Assembly: GCA_025677815.1 (NCBI GenBank)
Contig: JAIXMP010000018.1
Span: 806,001 to 870,000 of the forward strand
Reading direction: 5' to 3'
Origin: Phascolomyces articulosus
Taxonomy: Eukaryota; Mucoromycota; Mucoromycetes; Mucorales; Lichtheimiaceae
Length of the DNA: 64,000 nucleotides
Shown: positions 17,003 to 28,745 of the stretch, one piece after another
How the letters are laid out: each line of letters begins with the position of its first letter
How positions within the stretch are numbered: position 1 is the first letter of the stretch
Made by a program: the position numbers and the translations under genes
Notes under the pieces: generated by a model
Database searches by the model: none
What the model saw: the letters and a program-made list of their open reading frames with translations, nothing else
What the model was told of the DNA's origin: nothing

Positions 17003-18064
17003 TCATGAAGCAGCCAAAGATTCTGGGCTACAACCATAATTAAGAACTTGATGAAGTGTCTTTTTTAAAGCATTGGCAACGACTGGTTTACTAATACAAC
17101 CATTCTATATAATAAAAAGGTGTGTAAGAAGCCAAGAGAAATTTATATATATTTATATATCATTATTGTCATACTATAAAAAAAAGCCAAGTCTTTTTGT
17201 TTTCTTGGGTATGTCACTTACCATGCCAACTTGAGCAAATGCACGTTTCCAATCGGCCGTATCATTGGTTGTCACTGCCACAATAGGAATATTTCGATTA
17301 TGTAGTAAAATATCATATTCCGTTGAACTTCGAATATGTCTTGCGGTATCTACACCGCTAAGAATTGGCATATCAATGTCAAGTAAAATAAGATCAAAAG
17401 GTTGACGATGAAGAATTTCCAATGCTTTTAATCCACTTTTGACTTGTTCAATATGATGAATGGTATCTGCCATATGATGTCTTAACACACGCGAAAGCAC
17501 TTGTAAATTGACGTGGTTATCATCAACTAATAATACATTGACGCCAGTAGTGGGAGGCTGAGTTGAGCGTTTACTGGTCGGTGATGTGGTACGAGGTACC
17601 ATTGGTGCAGTGGGTGTTGGTAACACCATAGTGGCTGTTACTGTGGATGAGGAAGATGACTCGCATTTGGAAGTATCCAAAATATGAGTATCTAAAAGAA
17701 CAGGCGGTGTCGTTAAAGGAGGGCTTAATGGAGAAGAAACAGCAGATGAAGGAGTTAATAAAGGTGGTAATGAAGAGGATGTACTGCTGTTATGATGATG
17801 ATGATGAGCAGAGGCGGCAGCAGCTTCAGCAAAAGTAGTTGTGGTCGAAAGTGGAGAAGGTGGTAAAATAAATGAATAACGAGCTCGAGTATTGTTACTA
17901 CTATTACTATTAATCGTTTGAGAAGGTCGACGTCTATGGTATTGTGGTCTTTTTGGAGGTGTTGTAGATGATTCATCTGAAGCTGAATGTCGTCGATGAT
18001 GAAGTGGATGAAATAAGGCAGAGCCTGTGGAGGCCCTTCGGCCACTATAAGCAAAATAATCCAA
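17003..18064 (-). CDS. Single-domain response regulator with low-complexity N-terminus (Srr1/Ssk1-class)
   Basis: This is the output component of a His-Asp phosphorelay. Two exons (18064-17222 and 17104-17003) give 314 residues. Residues 1-170 are Ser/Thr/Pro/His-rich with a short His run near 87-91 and look disordered. The receiver domain occupies about 174-300. It has the acidic pair in LLVDDNHVN (Asp181-Asp182), the phospho-acceptor Asp229 in LLDIDMP, the Thr switch region in IPIVAVTTND and the conserved Lys287 in GCISKPV, which is encoded across the splice junction. No DNA-binding or kinase domain follows, so it probably signals by protein contacts, as fungal Srr1 or Ssk1/Mcs4 proteins do. 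Orthology to one of these is not resolved. An upstream histidine kinase is not in the window. Confidence 0.9.
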
Positions 18065-21000
18065 CGTGAATAACTTTTTTAACGGTATAAATGGGAAAAA
18101 GTATAAAGGTTTTTTTTTGTCAAAATCGACGACGACGTGTATATATATTTAATTAATAATAATGATGATGGATAAAGAAGTATATCAATATATATGTATA
18201 TATAAAAAGAAGAACAAGAAGAAATGAAAAGAGAAAAAGAAGAGTGAAAAAAAATGTTTCAATTGAAAGCTTTTTATACATTTTTACGTTTTTCTCTCAT
18301 GATCCTAAAAAGATATGTGTCCCAATGTAACCAAAACAAAAGGGGGAGATTCAAATGGGGGGTGGAAACAGTCAATGGTAGTACATTGAGTCCGAACCTT
18401 TTTGGGGGAGAGAGGAACACAGCCAATATAAAATAAAATTATATATAAATAAATAGGTCTTCTGGACCCAAATTCATTTTCTTTTTCTGGTTACCATGGT
18501 AACCAAAGTTTTACTTTTGGTAGAAAAAACTTGTTTATTGTCCCTATGACAACTGAAGAACGAACACTCTCTTTCTTTTCCCAGGCCCTTCTCTTTCATT
18601 CATTCATTTATATAAAGTCCCCATGATTTTAAAAGTTTTCTCATCAAGAGGTTTCATTGCATTATAGGATTACTCGCTGGTTTATTATTATTATTATTAT
18701 TATAATGCATTGTTATTAGATGCAAGGAAATCAATATCTTTTTTCTTATACTGATAAAATGACATGTTTCTTTATCTTTTTTTGATGATCAGTTCTTCTT
18801 CCATGTATTTTGGCTGGGTGAATTGTTCTATTAGATATGATATATATAATAAAAAAACTAATCCATGAAAGGTTACTCACACACGCACACTTTTGCATTA
18901 GATAAAACAAGTTTTTTATCACAAGTGAGTGGCCGTGCGTTGTAAAAAGGGAAAATCCATAACAAGAACGGCTTGTTTTTTGGGGGGTGGTTTGATGACC
19001 CGATCAATGAGAGAAAGAAAAAATTTTATCAGATTCATTGTTGAAATTTCCTGTGTAATTCTATTTACACAAAAATTAGCAATTGATGCCAATACGTTAC
19101 AATGATTACATCCATTCTTTTACAACTTTTTAATAAAGATGTATATTATACTGCTTTACAAAAATAGGTCATTTATAGTAGTATAATTGCATATACCAAA
19201 TGAACCTTTTTCATTTTGGATCTTGTCTTCCCCGAACATTCTAGATCATAGAAAGGATATATAGCCAATCCATAGGATGAAGAGTCCAAATGTGCATGTG
19301 TGGTAAATATGACGATAATAAGCGTCAATTATAAATATTGATTCTAGCTACTAAGTATTCGAATTAAAAAGACTCGTCGTTGGATAATAGCATCTATATT
19401 CTTCGTGATTTGAAACAATCCTAGCGAAGCCATCTAGAGTAATATCCTCAAATAGAAACGATATCCCAAATGTAATTTAACTTGGAACACATTAGTCCAG
19501 CGACTTATAATTTATTATCAAGTAAAGTCACTATTTGTTGTTATTTATCGTACAGACGTATCCATTCATTGAAACTTACTAAATATCATTATTTGTCCGT
19601 ATTTTTTTTTTCATTCTAAGGAAACCTTGGCATATCGCGAATTGTCAAACAACATATATTAATTAAGAGTGAGATATCCATGGTGCAATAATGACTATTA
19701 GCATTAATACCAATGGTTGGGAAAAGAAGATGAAAGATTTACACTTGTAACTTTCCATCAGCAGATCATCAAAGAATTAAAAAAACGAAACGTTTTTTCA
19801 TCTCCCACCTGAATTCAACACTGCATTTATATGTTTTTTGGGGGACTATGCTATTTTATATAAATGAGGAAAAAGAATTCAAGAAAATAAGCTGGAGAGA
19901 GGGCTAGACCAATTATCCGTCTTTAACATCTATCCGCGGACCAGCTTTTGTTTTCGGCATTTGGACTCGGATCTTTCCCTTTTGTTCTTTCAAGCGAAAA
20001 CTTTTTTTTTTTTGCATGCGTTCTTTTGATTCTTTCATCTTCTCATTTTTCAAAAAAAAAAGTGTTATTGATACTAATAGTATTAACAAAACTTTTTTAC
20101 GATTCAACATGATAGTTTAGTAATAAATAGTGGTACATCACAATCATAATAATAAACAACTCAACAAAACTTTATAGTAACATAGTGATATGGTCACATG
20201 TTGTTAGTTATTAGAGAACACGTCTTGACGGAGCTTGCCTTCCGGAATGTTTTGTTGTTGTGTAAATTATTCTTTTTCGTTGGCAATATTAAATAAATAT
20301 ATATATTATTCAAGATTCTACTTCAGTTAAGGAAATGATGCAACAGCGGTTAGACGATAATGCAAGGCATGCATTACAACTAATAATAATGTGGTGACCC
20401 GTTCCTTTATGAATGATTATATTCCCCATTTTTTATATGGTTGACCTTGTGATATTTTATATATATTTATATAAGGAGTTAGTATTACAACAACACATCT
20501 CTTTATAAAACGATCTTCAGGAGGATATATTTTTAAGTAATAGTTGTAGATTTAATGTGAAGGATCTGAGTATTTTCTTCAGCATTTTAAAATGAAAAAA
20601 TGTAATATTTAACTAGAAGTTTAAAATAATGATGGTGGATGATATATAGCAATAATAATAAAAGACCATCATCGGAATGGCTTCCGTAATAGTTATAACA
20701 AAGTTGTTTAACTTTTGATCAGAAGAGTAAATTGTTATCTTAGTAAATAGAATAATGATAAATTTGCATAAATAGTCAACTTGTTCATCTATAATAATGC
20801 GAATTGGAGTTTAAAGTATAATAATAATAATAATAATATAGTAATAATAATAAACGACAACAACGATTAGTAATATAATGACACTTGCTTGAAGTCATGG
20901 GTATAATAATTAGTTTATATGAACCGATGACACACATCATTCCACATCATCCTTTCCATGAATGAATTATAAAGACTTTTTTTGAGTTCTTTATCATGGA

Positions 21001-24000
21001 ATCACAATAACTTGAGTGTTTGATAGAGTAATACAATACAATTATAATTGAATTTGTCATCGAGAAGAGAATAAGATAATGAATTGAGATAGAACCAATA
21101 AACATCCAACTAATTTTAAAGTAAAAGAAACATGATCAAGTTCCTGAAAAGAAAGTGAGTTTTCCTTTGTCATCCAAACTTATTTTACTTTCCATTCTTG
21201 ATCGGATTCCAAATTGGCTCCTCCACTTCCACTACTTCTTCCACCCCCCCCAAAAAAAAATCTTTTTCACCCCATCATTGTAACACATATTTTTCAAGGG
21301 ACCCGTGATCGACATAAAAGTCTTTTGTAGCCCGCGCGCTTACTCAATTTCCTTGGTTAACTATGGTTACTCGAGGTAATAGGTTTATATAAAGTGGTCA
21401 AGTAGTTCTCCGCTAAAGTAATAATCATAATGATGGGTTATATACAGAATGATTAAAAAAAAAAGAGAATGAGGCGTGTGTATTCTTTTGAGAAGAAGAA
21501 TCTTGCAATAACAAACATTGATGCCTTGTTGTTATTATTTATAATAGAAGATAACCATTTTCTATAACAACGAATGCAGATTCATTATCATTATTATTTA
21601 TCTGACCGCATCATTATTATTTTTTACTTTGTTCTGCACGCCAATCTATCGATATATGTGTGTAAATAAATAAATAAAAATCGGGCGGGTACACATCTTA
21701 TTTTGTTGCTGCGCGCGCCGTTATGTAAGAACTTGCGCCGATGAAGCAAAAATAAACCCAGAATACTTTTTTTATAATAATAGTAACCTTTTTCAATTAA
21801 TAATAATTACAGATGTGGAATTTTTATAATTAGATGGAAATAATATTAAAAATTTATAATTCTTTTCTTCATAATACATTAAATTGATTCTCTCTCAGAA
21901 TAGATTGTTATATGAAGAACGTGAATAGAATCCAGATCATCATCATTTTAAGTTTAAAAAGTTGGCAGCCTGTGTGATATTATTATTTTTGAAACATTGC
22001 ACAACTATTTCAACTACAACTGAATTACCAGTCGAAAATGGCATTATAAACAAGTCAAAGAATGTTTATTAGTTAGGTACTAGTATACTATACAATTATA
22101 GACAAAAGGAGTAATTGATTCACACACTCTTGATAAAGTATATATATATGAAGTCTGGGGTGTGAAGGATAAACTAATGCAGTGCAACGTCTATGTATTG
22201 GTGCTTTTTTTTTAAAAAAAAAAAAAAGAACGTGTGTTTTTGGGTTAAAGGAACAGAATGGCGTACATGCATAAGGACGCAACAGTAATGGGCTCAGTTA
22301 AAAAAAAATAATGGTGTGACCATGATCATGCATAAACATATTATAATATTAATTGAGTTGCTTCACTTGCTTGTTCATATTTATTTTCTGGCTCCCAGTA
22401 ACTAATTCAATGCCATGATTAAGCATTTTTGTATAAGAGTCATGCCTTCGTTGCAATCCGAATAAGCACTAGTTTTTTATTTTCTTGGCTAATGAATAAT
22501 GATGAATTATGACTTTTATTTACTTTAAGTGGTAGGTGTATGGAGTCATTCGGCAGATGAATAGAGTGAAATCATGCCATAACGCAAGAATAAAAATTTG
22601 CATGGGGCCAAAAACTGAACCAATGATCCATGATCGATCATCGATCATTAAAATTATCTATATATTAACAAGTGAGAAGAGAGATTTATGCTGCTGCTTG
22701 TACCCATGATATGGTGTGTGTTTCCTATCACTCTTTTTTCTTTGACAAGAGAATTTGGCTTATTTTTATCCCATGCGCGCGAAGCGCGGCTATATGCCTA
22801 TCTTGTATAACTATTCTTTCTGTCCATCACACTTGATCGTGATACTTCTATAGATACTGACCCGTGTTCTTTTGTTGTTGAACAAGACGTAAAAAAATAA
22901 CAAGTTTATACTAAATAGGGTGAATGGGGGAGCGTGTGTCACTTTTTTATTAAACATGATCTTTAAGGTTGTCGTTGAGTCAACTTTTTTTTTCTCTGAT
23001 GACAAGAGGCTGGACCACAATTCATCCTCATCATCATGAACTCATATCACATCTAAGAACTTAAAAAAATAATCCCAATTGCATCAAGATGTAATATCGA
23101 TCTACATTTTTTTAAGCTAACCAATCTATGATAATCGTGAGAACATATCATTCCATCATGACAATGAAGAAGCATTAGTTTTGGAGATGTATAGCAACAA
23201 AACTCCAGTTTTGCACATCTTTTAAAGGCATGATGACGTTCTTTGATAATGAAATCTTACAACAACGACAGTAATAGGTGCAACAGTGGAAAGTACAACA
23301 TAGCGAACGGAAAATAATCAATTGGAACCATCCTAATACACAACATCTATCAAAAAAAAAAATATAAATAGTAACTTTTATATTTATATGGAATACCTTG
23401 TTATTCAACTATTTGATAGCACGCATATACGTTGATTTATAATATGCTACAAGAAGTTATAAAAAAAATAACACTGTTTTGGACCTATATCATCACCCAT
23501 TCTTCGTTCTAAATCATAAAATGATAAATTTTATAATATAGCCAGAATTCTTTCATGGTCATCAACATCTTGTTCGCCTATTCCCCGACAACGACGAGAA
23601 CACTAGAAGAATGAACGAAACACAAGAAACTCTCCTTGTTACTATTTTAGGTAGGACCTTCGTCCTTTATCCTACTGTATATAGATACTACTCTATAAAA
23701 GCAGAATATATGTATTCTGAGTGGTGTTTTAATGGGATTACAAACGAGAGAGTTTGTTGTACAAAGAATCTGGTTTTACTTTTTTTTAATTCTTTTCGGT
23801 AAAGAAGAAGGGAAAGGTAGTGGATATATGCTACTGTGAGAGTACTGATTTTATAATTAAGATGGAATCACATCATCATTTCTTAACCTTGGAACAAAAA
23901 AAAAAATAGCCCAATCGCGGGAACTAATAGATGACGGTGTCGTGCGTGTGCCCAGGTCAAGGAACCATACAAAATAGATAGTAAGGGTGTGTGTTTGTGT

Positions 24001-26407
24001 AATCGAGATAGAACCATAAACTATTAAAAGAAACAAATGTTGTTTTATTGATATTGTTTTTCATCGGGAAAAGATAACACATAATTAAACAAAATACGGG
24101 CCAATTCATTAAATAAATTTATAGGATTCATTATAAGTATAATATCGAATCATTTCAAATATATGAATATCCAAAGAAATTGGGCTTATCCTCATATGAG
24201 AATAATTGTTACCATCTTACATCTTGCCATTATACATAGTTATAGTAATAGAATATATTATTAAATACTAGGCAAAGTGATCAAGTATATTTTTATATGT
24301 GAAAATATGTTTAATTGATACCGACTTCCATCAACATATAAAAAAAAGTTGTATATAACATGTATCAGCTCTATTCATCGTTGTAATTCATCTTTTTTAA
24401 TATCACCATTAATAATAATATATATTTATATATGAATCAAAGGAAACTGTTCTGGACAAAACTGTACAGTATAGAGAGACTATACAAAAGGTCTTATGTA
24501 CATAGCTCATTCAATTTTGTTGATTGCAAAGGTAAATATTTTTTGATTATGAGCGTGGGTAAAATATAGGATATAATAAGACGAGCATCCTTCTGGGTGA
24601 TATATAATATATAACCACGAGACGATCAATATCTGGATCTCTGGTAATATAATGGGTTTATAGTTATACACAATAATAATTGTGTGGAATATTAGATGTA
24701 TATTAATTTCTTCTGACACGAGTTTTTGCCAACATCAAATCGTTCATCTATAAAATAATGACTTTTACTTTAGCGTATATTTTTATTTTAAAAATGCGTT
24801 GCGATTTTTCAGGAAAAGTGAATCACTATAAAAATTAGATATTCCCTCCGGTAAAAAAAGTGTATCCCTCTGGCAAAAACAAGTATTATTCCATAATATC
24901 CTTTCGATAAAAACGGATATCCAATGACATGAAAAACAATGTACTTCCAGCAGCAGTAATTGATTATAATATGACTTTTTATTAAGATATTACACATGAA
25001 ACCAACTGATAGTTCACCCCAACAATCAACTTGCAGCAGCCGGTGAACCAACAGAAATCAACAAATTTTTTTTTTACTATTTTACAGTTCATGGAGGAGA
25101 AGAAGAGACAACCAACGTTCTCCCAGTAGTAAAGATGTTACTTGCCAAAATGTGATTATATTAAATGCGCCACCTATCCATGTAATTTAGCAAGAATTTC
25201 ATTCAAAAAAAAGATACGTTGTAAAGTGTTAATTTATTATCTAGCAATAATGAAAAAAAGGTTAGGAGATTGGTTGTCCTGTTTGTGGTAATGTGGTGGT
25301 GAAAAAGAAAAAGAAATAGATTAGAAAACACTATTTTATATTATCCTTCCCCCCCTCCCCCAAAAAAAACACCCTTTCCTTCAAGCTCTTACCGACTTTC
25401 TTCCAATGATATCAAGATGTCAAATATGGTGAGTAAAACACAACAATCAAACCGATGGTACCAATTTTCTACAATTTTTAATATTATACAAAAAATCAAG
25501 CACAATGAAACTAACAATATCAAGGAACTCTCTTTCCAATCACGAAAAAAAAACAATTATCAAAAATATAATATCATTGTCCTTGAAATCACATCCATAA
25601 CAATCACACCAAAAAAAGTTCGTGACATTGACTTAAAGATGTATGGTTTGAAAAGGTGAACTAATTAAATCGCTTGAACTAAAATATCGATATAATATAT
25701 CCTATAGAAGATTCACAATCAATCAAAAACCATTTTGGTTATCCATTCAACTACAAGTTTTAATAGCAATATTAGAAATAGAATAAACTCGCTCACGATA
25801 ATACTGGTTATATTTCTAACAATGAAAAAAAATAGATTCATCAAAAATATGATTAGGCATCCACTAACCATTTTATATTATTATTAAGTAGGAAACTACC
25901 ACTTTGTAATTGGACACACACATATATACATATTACATTCTGTATAATTAGTAAATATTTTTCCTTTGTTATTATTAATACGTATGTAAATTTATTTACT
26001 ACTACGGGCGTATCAAGTAAAAAAAAACTAATAGATCGATAATGCCAGAATTTACATGTTCTTAATCTTTTGGTATCAGAACTTTAAGTAAATAAGGATC
26101 ATGATCCATGTTATTACGAATAGGGATATGTTTTTTCAATTGAAAGTTAAAGAGTAATTTAGTTGTAATAGTGATTAAATAAGAATGAAACAAATGCCTT
26201 TTTTTTTAGTGCCGATCGTTGATTTCCCATTTTTAGGCAAGTGGGCAGTTTTTTTTGAGAGATTTTTGGCTCAAAGTGATAATGTTATTGTGCCGCAGAG
26301 ATAACTCTGCATCCATACCTATATCGAATCCAACCATCCTATTCTCTTCGAATAAACTCCTATTTTCTAAACAAAACCTAAAACTATAAAGTGTCCTTGA
26401 TCAAGTA
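18065..26407. other. Gene-poor AT-rich tract
   Basis: More than 8 kb without a recognisable gene. It contains TTA/TAA microsatellites (about 18684-18705 and 20818-20855), a T9/A13 self-complementary tract at about 22205-22226, and a GATC-rich near-palindrome at about 22622-22650. A small GC-rich patch GCGCGCGAAGCGCGGC lies near 22775. Short open frames (for example 19913-20110 minus, a Lys-rich 65-codon peptide with a hydrophobic start) lack family features and are not called. The distal end should include the promoter of the RNF220-like gene. Confidence 0.5.
22622..22650. repeat. GATC-rich near-palindrome
   Basis: The stretch beginning AATGATCCATGATCGATCAT reads almost the same on both strands, with only two mismatched positions about a central ATCGAT. 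It contains four GATC sites. It may form a hairpin or be a symmetric protein-binding site. No gene is nearby. Confidence 0.5.
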
Positions 26408-28317
26408 ATGTCCTCACCTACCAGGGGACCCACGGATCCTACTCATGCTGAAAAGTAAAAAATAAAATGCCGTTCAAAATCCCCATTCTATCACCCCGTC
26501 CTACCCACCGACACACGCATACACACAATTGACACGGACCTCTTTTTTTTTTTTGCCATTGTTCTAGATCATCCGATTCAACCAAACCTACGAAAAAAAG
26601 ATCGAAAAGTTTAGCGAGAGAACTTCAGTTCTTAGTGGATAATAATGGCAAACGAGGTATATTTTATATACATTTTTTTTTGGAAAAAATGCCAAAATGT
26701 CATGATTTCCCTAATTCGCTCATGTTTCATTTTTTTTATTCCGCGGCATAATTTATTTTAGCAAAACGTGATCAACCTAAATGTCCTATATGTCAATTAC
26801 GTATCGATCCTAAGCAATGGGAACAACATTATCAACTTGAATTACGTCGACTGGATCAAGTACAATCTGATGTCTATGAAGACCCTATCAATAAAAGGTA
26901 TTGTTTGGATTGGATATGTTATTATTGTTGTCATACTGATCCATCCATCAATCTATACATAGTAAAGGGAAAAAACGCGGTGCCGCTGTTGTTGCAAGAC
27001 AACAATTAGAACGATCCACTGGTAAGAAAAAAGCTGGATCCGTCTATGAAGAAACGTTGGAAAAAATCCAAAGAAATCGCGATCATCGAAATGAAAAGTT
27101 GCGACGCATAGGTAAATAAAAATAAAGGTGCCCATATCATATTACCCATCGATAAATATGCTTATTATGGTATCATCCGTATTAGATAATAGCCATTTAC
27201 ATCCAACGGATGCAATGATGCAAGAAGATCAAGCATTGGCACTGAGTCAAGGTAAAAAAAAAAATCAGTTTGAAGGAGGAAAGATGAACTTTTCTTTTGC
27301 ACGCACATCCTATTGACAAAATTTATATATACAAATATAAGCATTATTAGAAGAGGGCGATGATATTCAAACCTGTTTTATTTGTAACGAAACGCTCCAT
27401 GGTGATTTAGAAGCCATTAATCTTCATATCGACAGTTGTCTAGCAAACATGAATAATCCTAGCAGCAGTCATACGAATAGTAGCAATGATAATGCATCTA
27501 CACCTGAAACGACCGAGCCTTCTGTTGATACGGGTGGCTGGGATGAATATGAATGGGCAGGACAAAGACGTGTCCGAGCCACTGCCATGATGGATGGTGG
27601 ATATGGCGGTGCAGGTTTTGCCACCACAAGTAAAAGAGAAGAGGATGAAGAAGATGATGAAGATTTGGATGTGGAGGATGATGATGCAGAGCAATATGGT
27701 CAAACACAATATACGGAACGTGATATTTATGCTCAAGATGAAACGGAAGATGATTCTGCATTACGTGAAATGGTGTCAGGTGCTTCAGGAAGTGGTACCC
27801 GTCAAAGTTCGGCATCGTATGTATATCTATTTTTCTCTGATTGAACTTGTAATTTTTTTTGTTATGTTTTTGACTTATTTTCTTCCTATATTCATTAGTG
27901 TCGATTCACCACGAAGTGGGTTCGAAGAAACTGTATCGGATGAAGGCTGGAAACGCTCAATTTCTAGTGAACAACATCTAATCCCTGAGACTGGTCATTC
28001 TCGACTAGTTATTGAATCGCTAAAATCCCGCATACATCAGCTGGTGAGTTGTTAATAGGAAAGAAAAGAAAAAACATGAAACTCATGGAAAATAATACTA
28101 ATCCAATAATTTCATATGATTTCTATAGGAAGTTGCTTCACGATCCGCCCCTCGTTGTCTCATTTGTTTAGAACCTTACAAAACACCAGTGACCTCTATT
28201 GTTTGTTGGCATGTTCATTGTGAACAATGCTGGCTTCAAACCCTTGGTTCAAAGAAACTCTGTCCACAATGTCAAAAGATTACCACACCTGCCGATTTAC
28301 GGCGTATTTACCTGTAA
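26408..28317 (+). CDS. RNF220: RNF220-family RING E3 ubiquitin ligase
   Basis: Eight exons: 26408-26454, 26568-26656, 26762-26897, 26963-27111, 27186-27251, 27342-27816, 27899-28043 and 28129-28317. They join to 431 residues. An N-terminal zinc-binding segment (KCPICQLRI, then H at about 68) is followed by basic helical sequence (YEETLEKIQRNRDHR), a second Cys/His pair region (TCFICNETLHGDLEAINLHI) and the hallmark YEWAGQRRVRATAMMDGGY. Next come an acidic LDVEDDD and QYGQTQYTERD, a short helix, and a C-terminal C3HC4 RING (Cys379, Cys382, Cys395, His397, Cys400, Cys403, Cys414, Cys417). The protein ends in ADLRRIYL. This order and these motifs match animal RNF220, where the ligase acts with UBE2D-type E2s. 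Fungal substrates are unknown. Exon 6 could instead start at 27351, three codons later, in the same frame. The start is the first ATG that splices in phase. Confidence 0.9.
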
Positions 28318-28745
28318 AAAAAAAACTTCCTAAAGTAGTTTCCAATGACCATTACGTAGTATCTATAATTCAAATATCATTTATCCCCTGCCTACAATTA
28401 TTCGTTCTCATTACCATCTGTCCTCTTTAGCTTCGCGCCATCCATCATTATTTTCCTTTGCTTTTGTATTTAGTTTTCCTTTTTATTATTCTGTAATATA
28501 TATTTTTTCCTTTTCCTATCACTCAAAAAAAATACCACCATAAGCATTATCATATATATTAAATGTTATAAAATGTCATTTTATTTAATTGAAAATAAGC
28601 TATGGTTTTTTGCTGCTTGGAAGAGAAGGGGGAAAGGAAGGGAGGTCATTCAATCTTCCATGAAAATCTATCATCAGTAATTATGAAATGTTTTTGAGCA
28701 CATAAGAAGTATGTGTCTTTTTTTTATTAATGTTTTTTTTATGTA
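28318..28745. other. Convergent 3' spacer
   Basis: 428 bases between the stop codons of the RNF220-like gene and PCF11. The DNA is AT-rich with T-rich tracts, expected to hold both polyadenylation regions. Nothing else is seen. Confidence 0.6.

Noticed and set aside
19913..20110. 65-codon minus-strand frame with a hydrophobic start and Lys-rich tail.
   Set aside because: The Lys runs come from A tracts and no homology is recognisable. It could be an unassigned small gene but cannot be supported.
25417..25659. ATGTCAAATATG followed by GTGAGT, considered as an upstream first exon of the RNF220-like gene.
   Set aside because: It would need an intron of about 1.1 kb, far longer than all others here. 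The ATG at 26408 splices in phase with a short intron.
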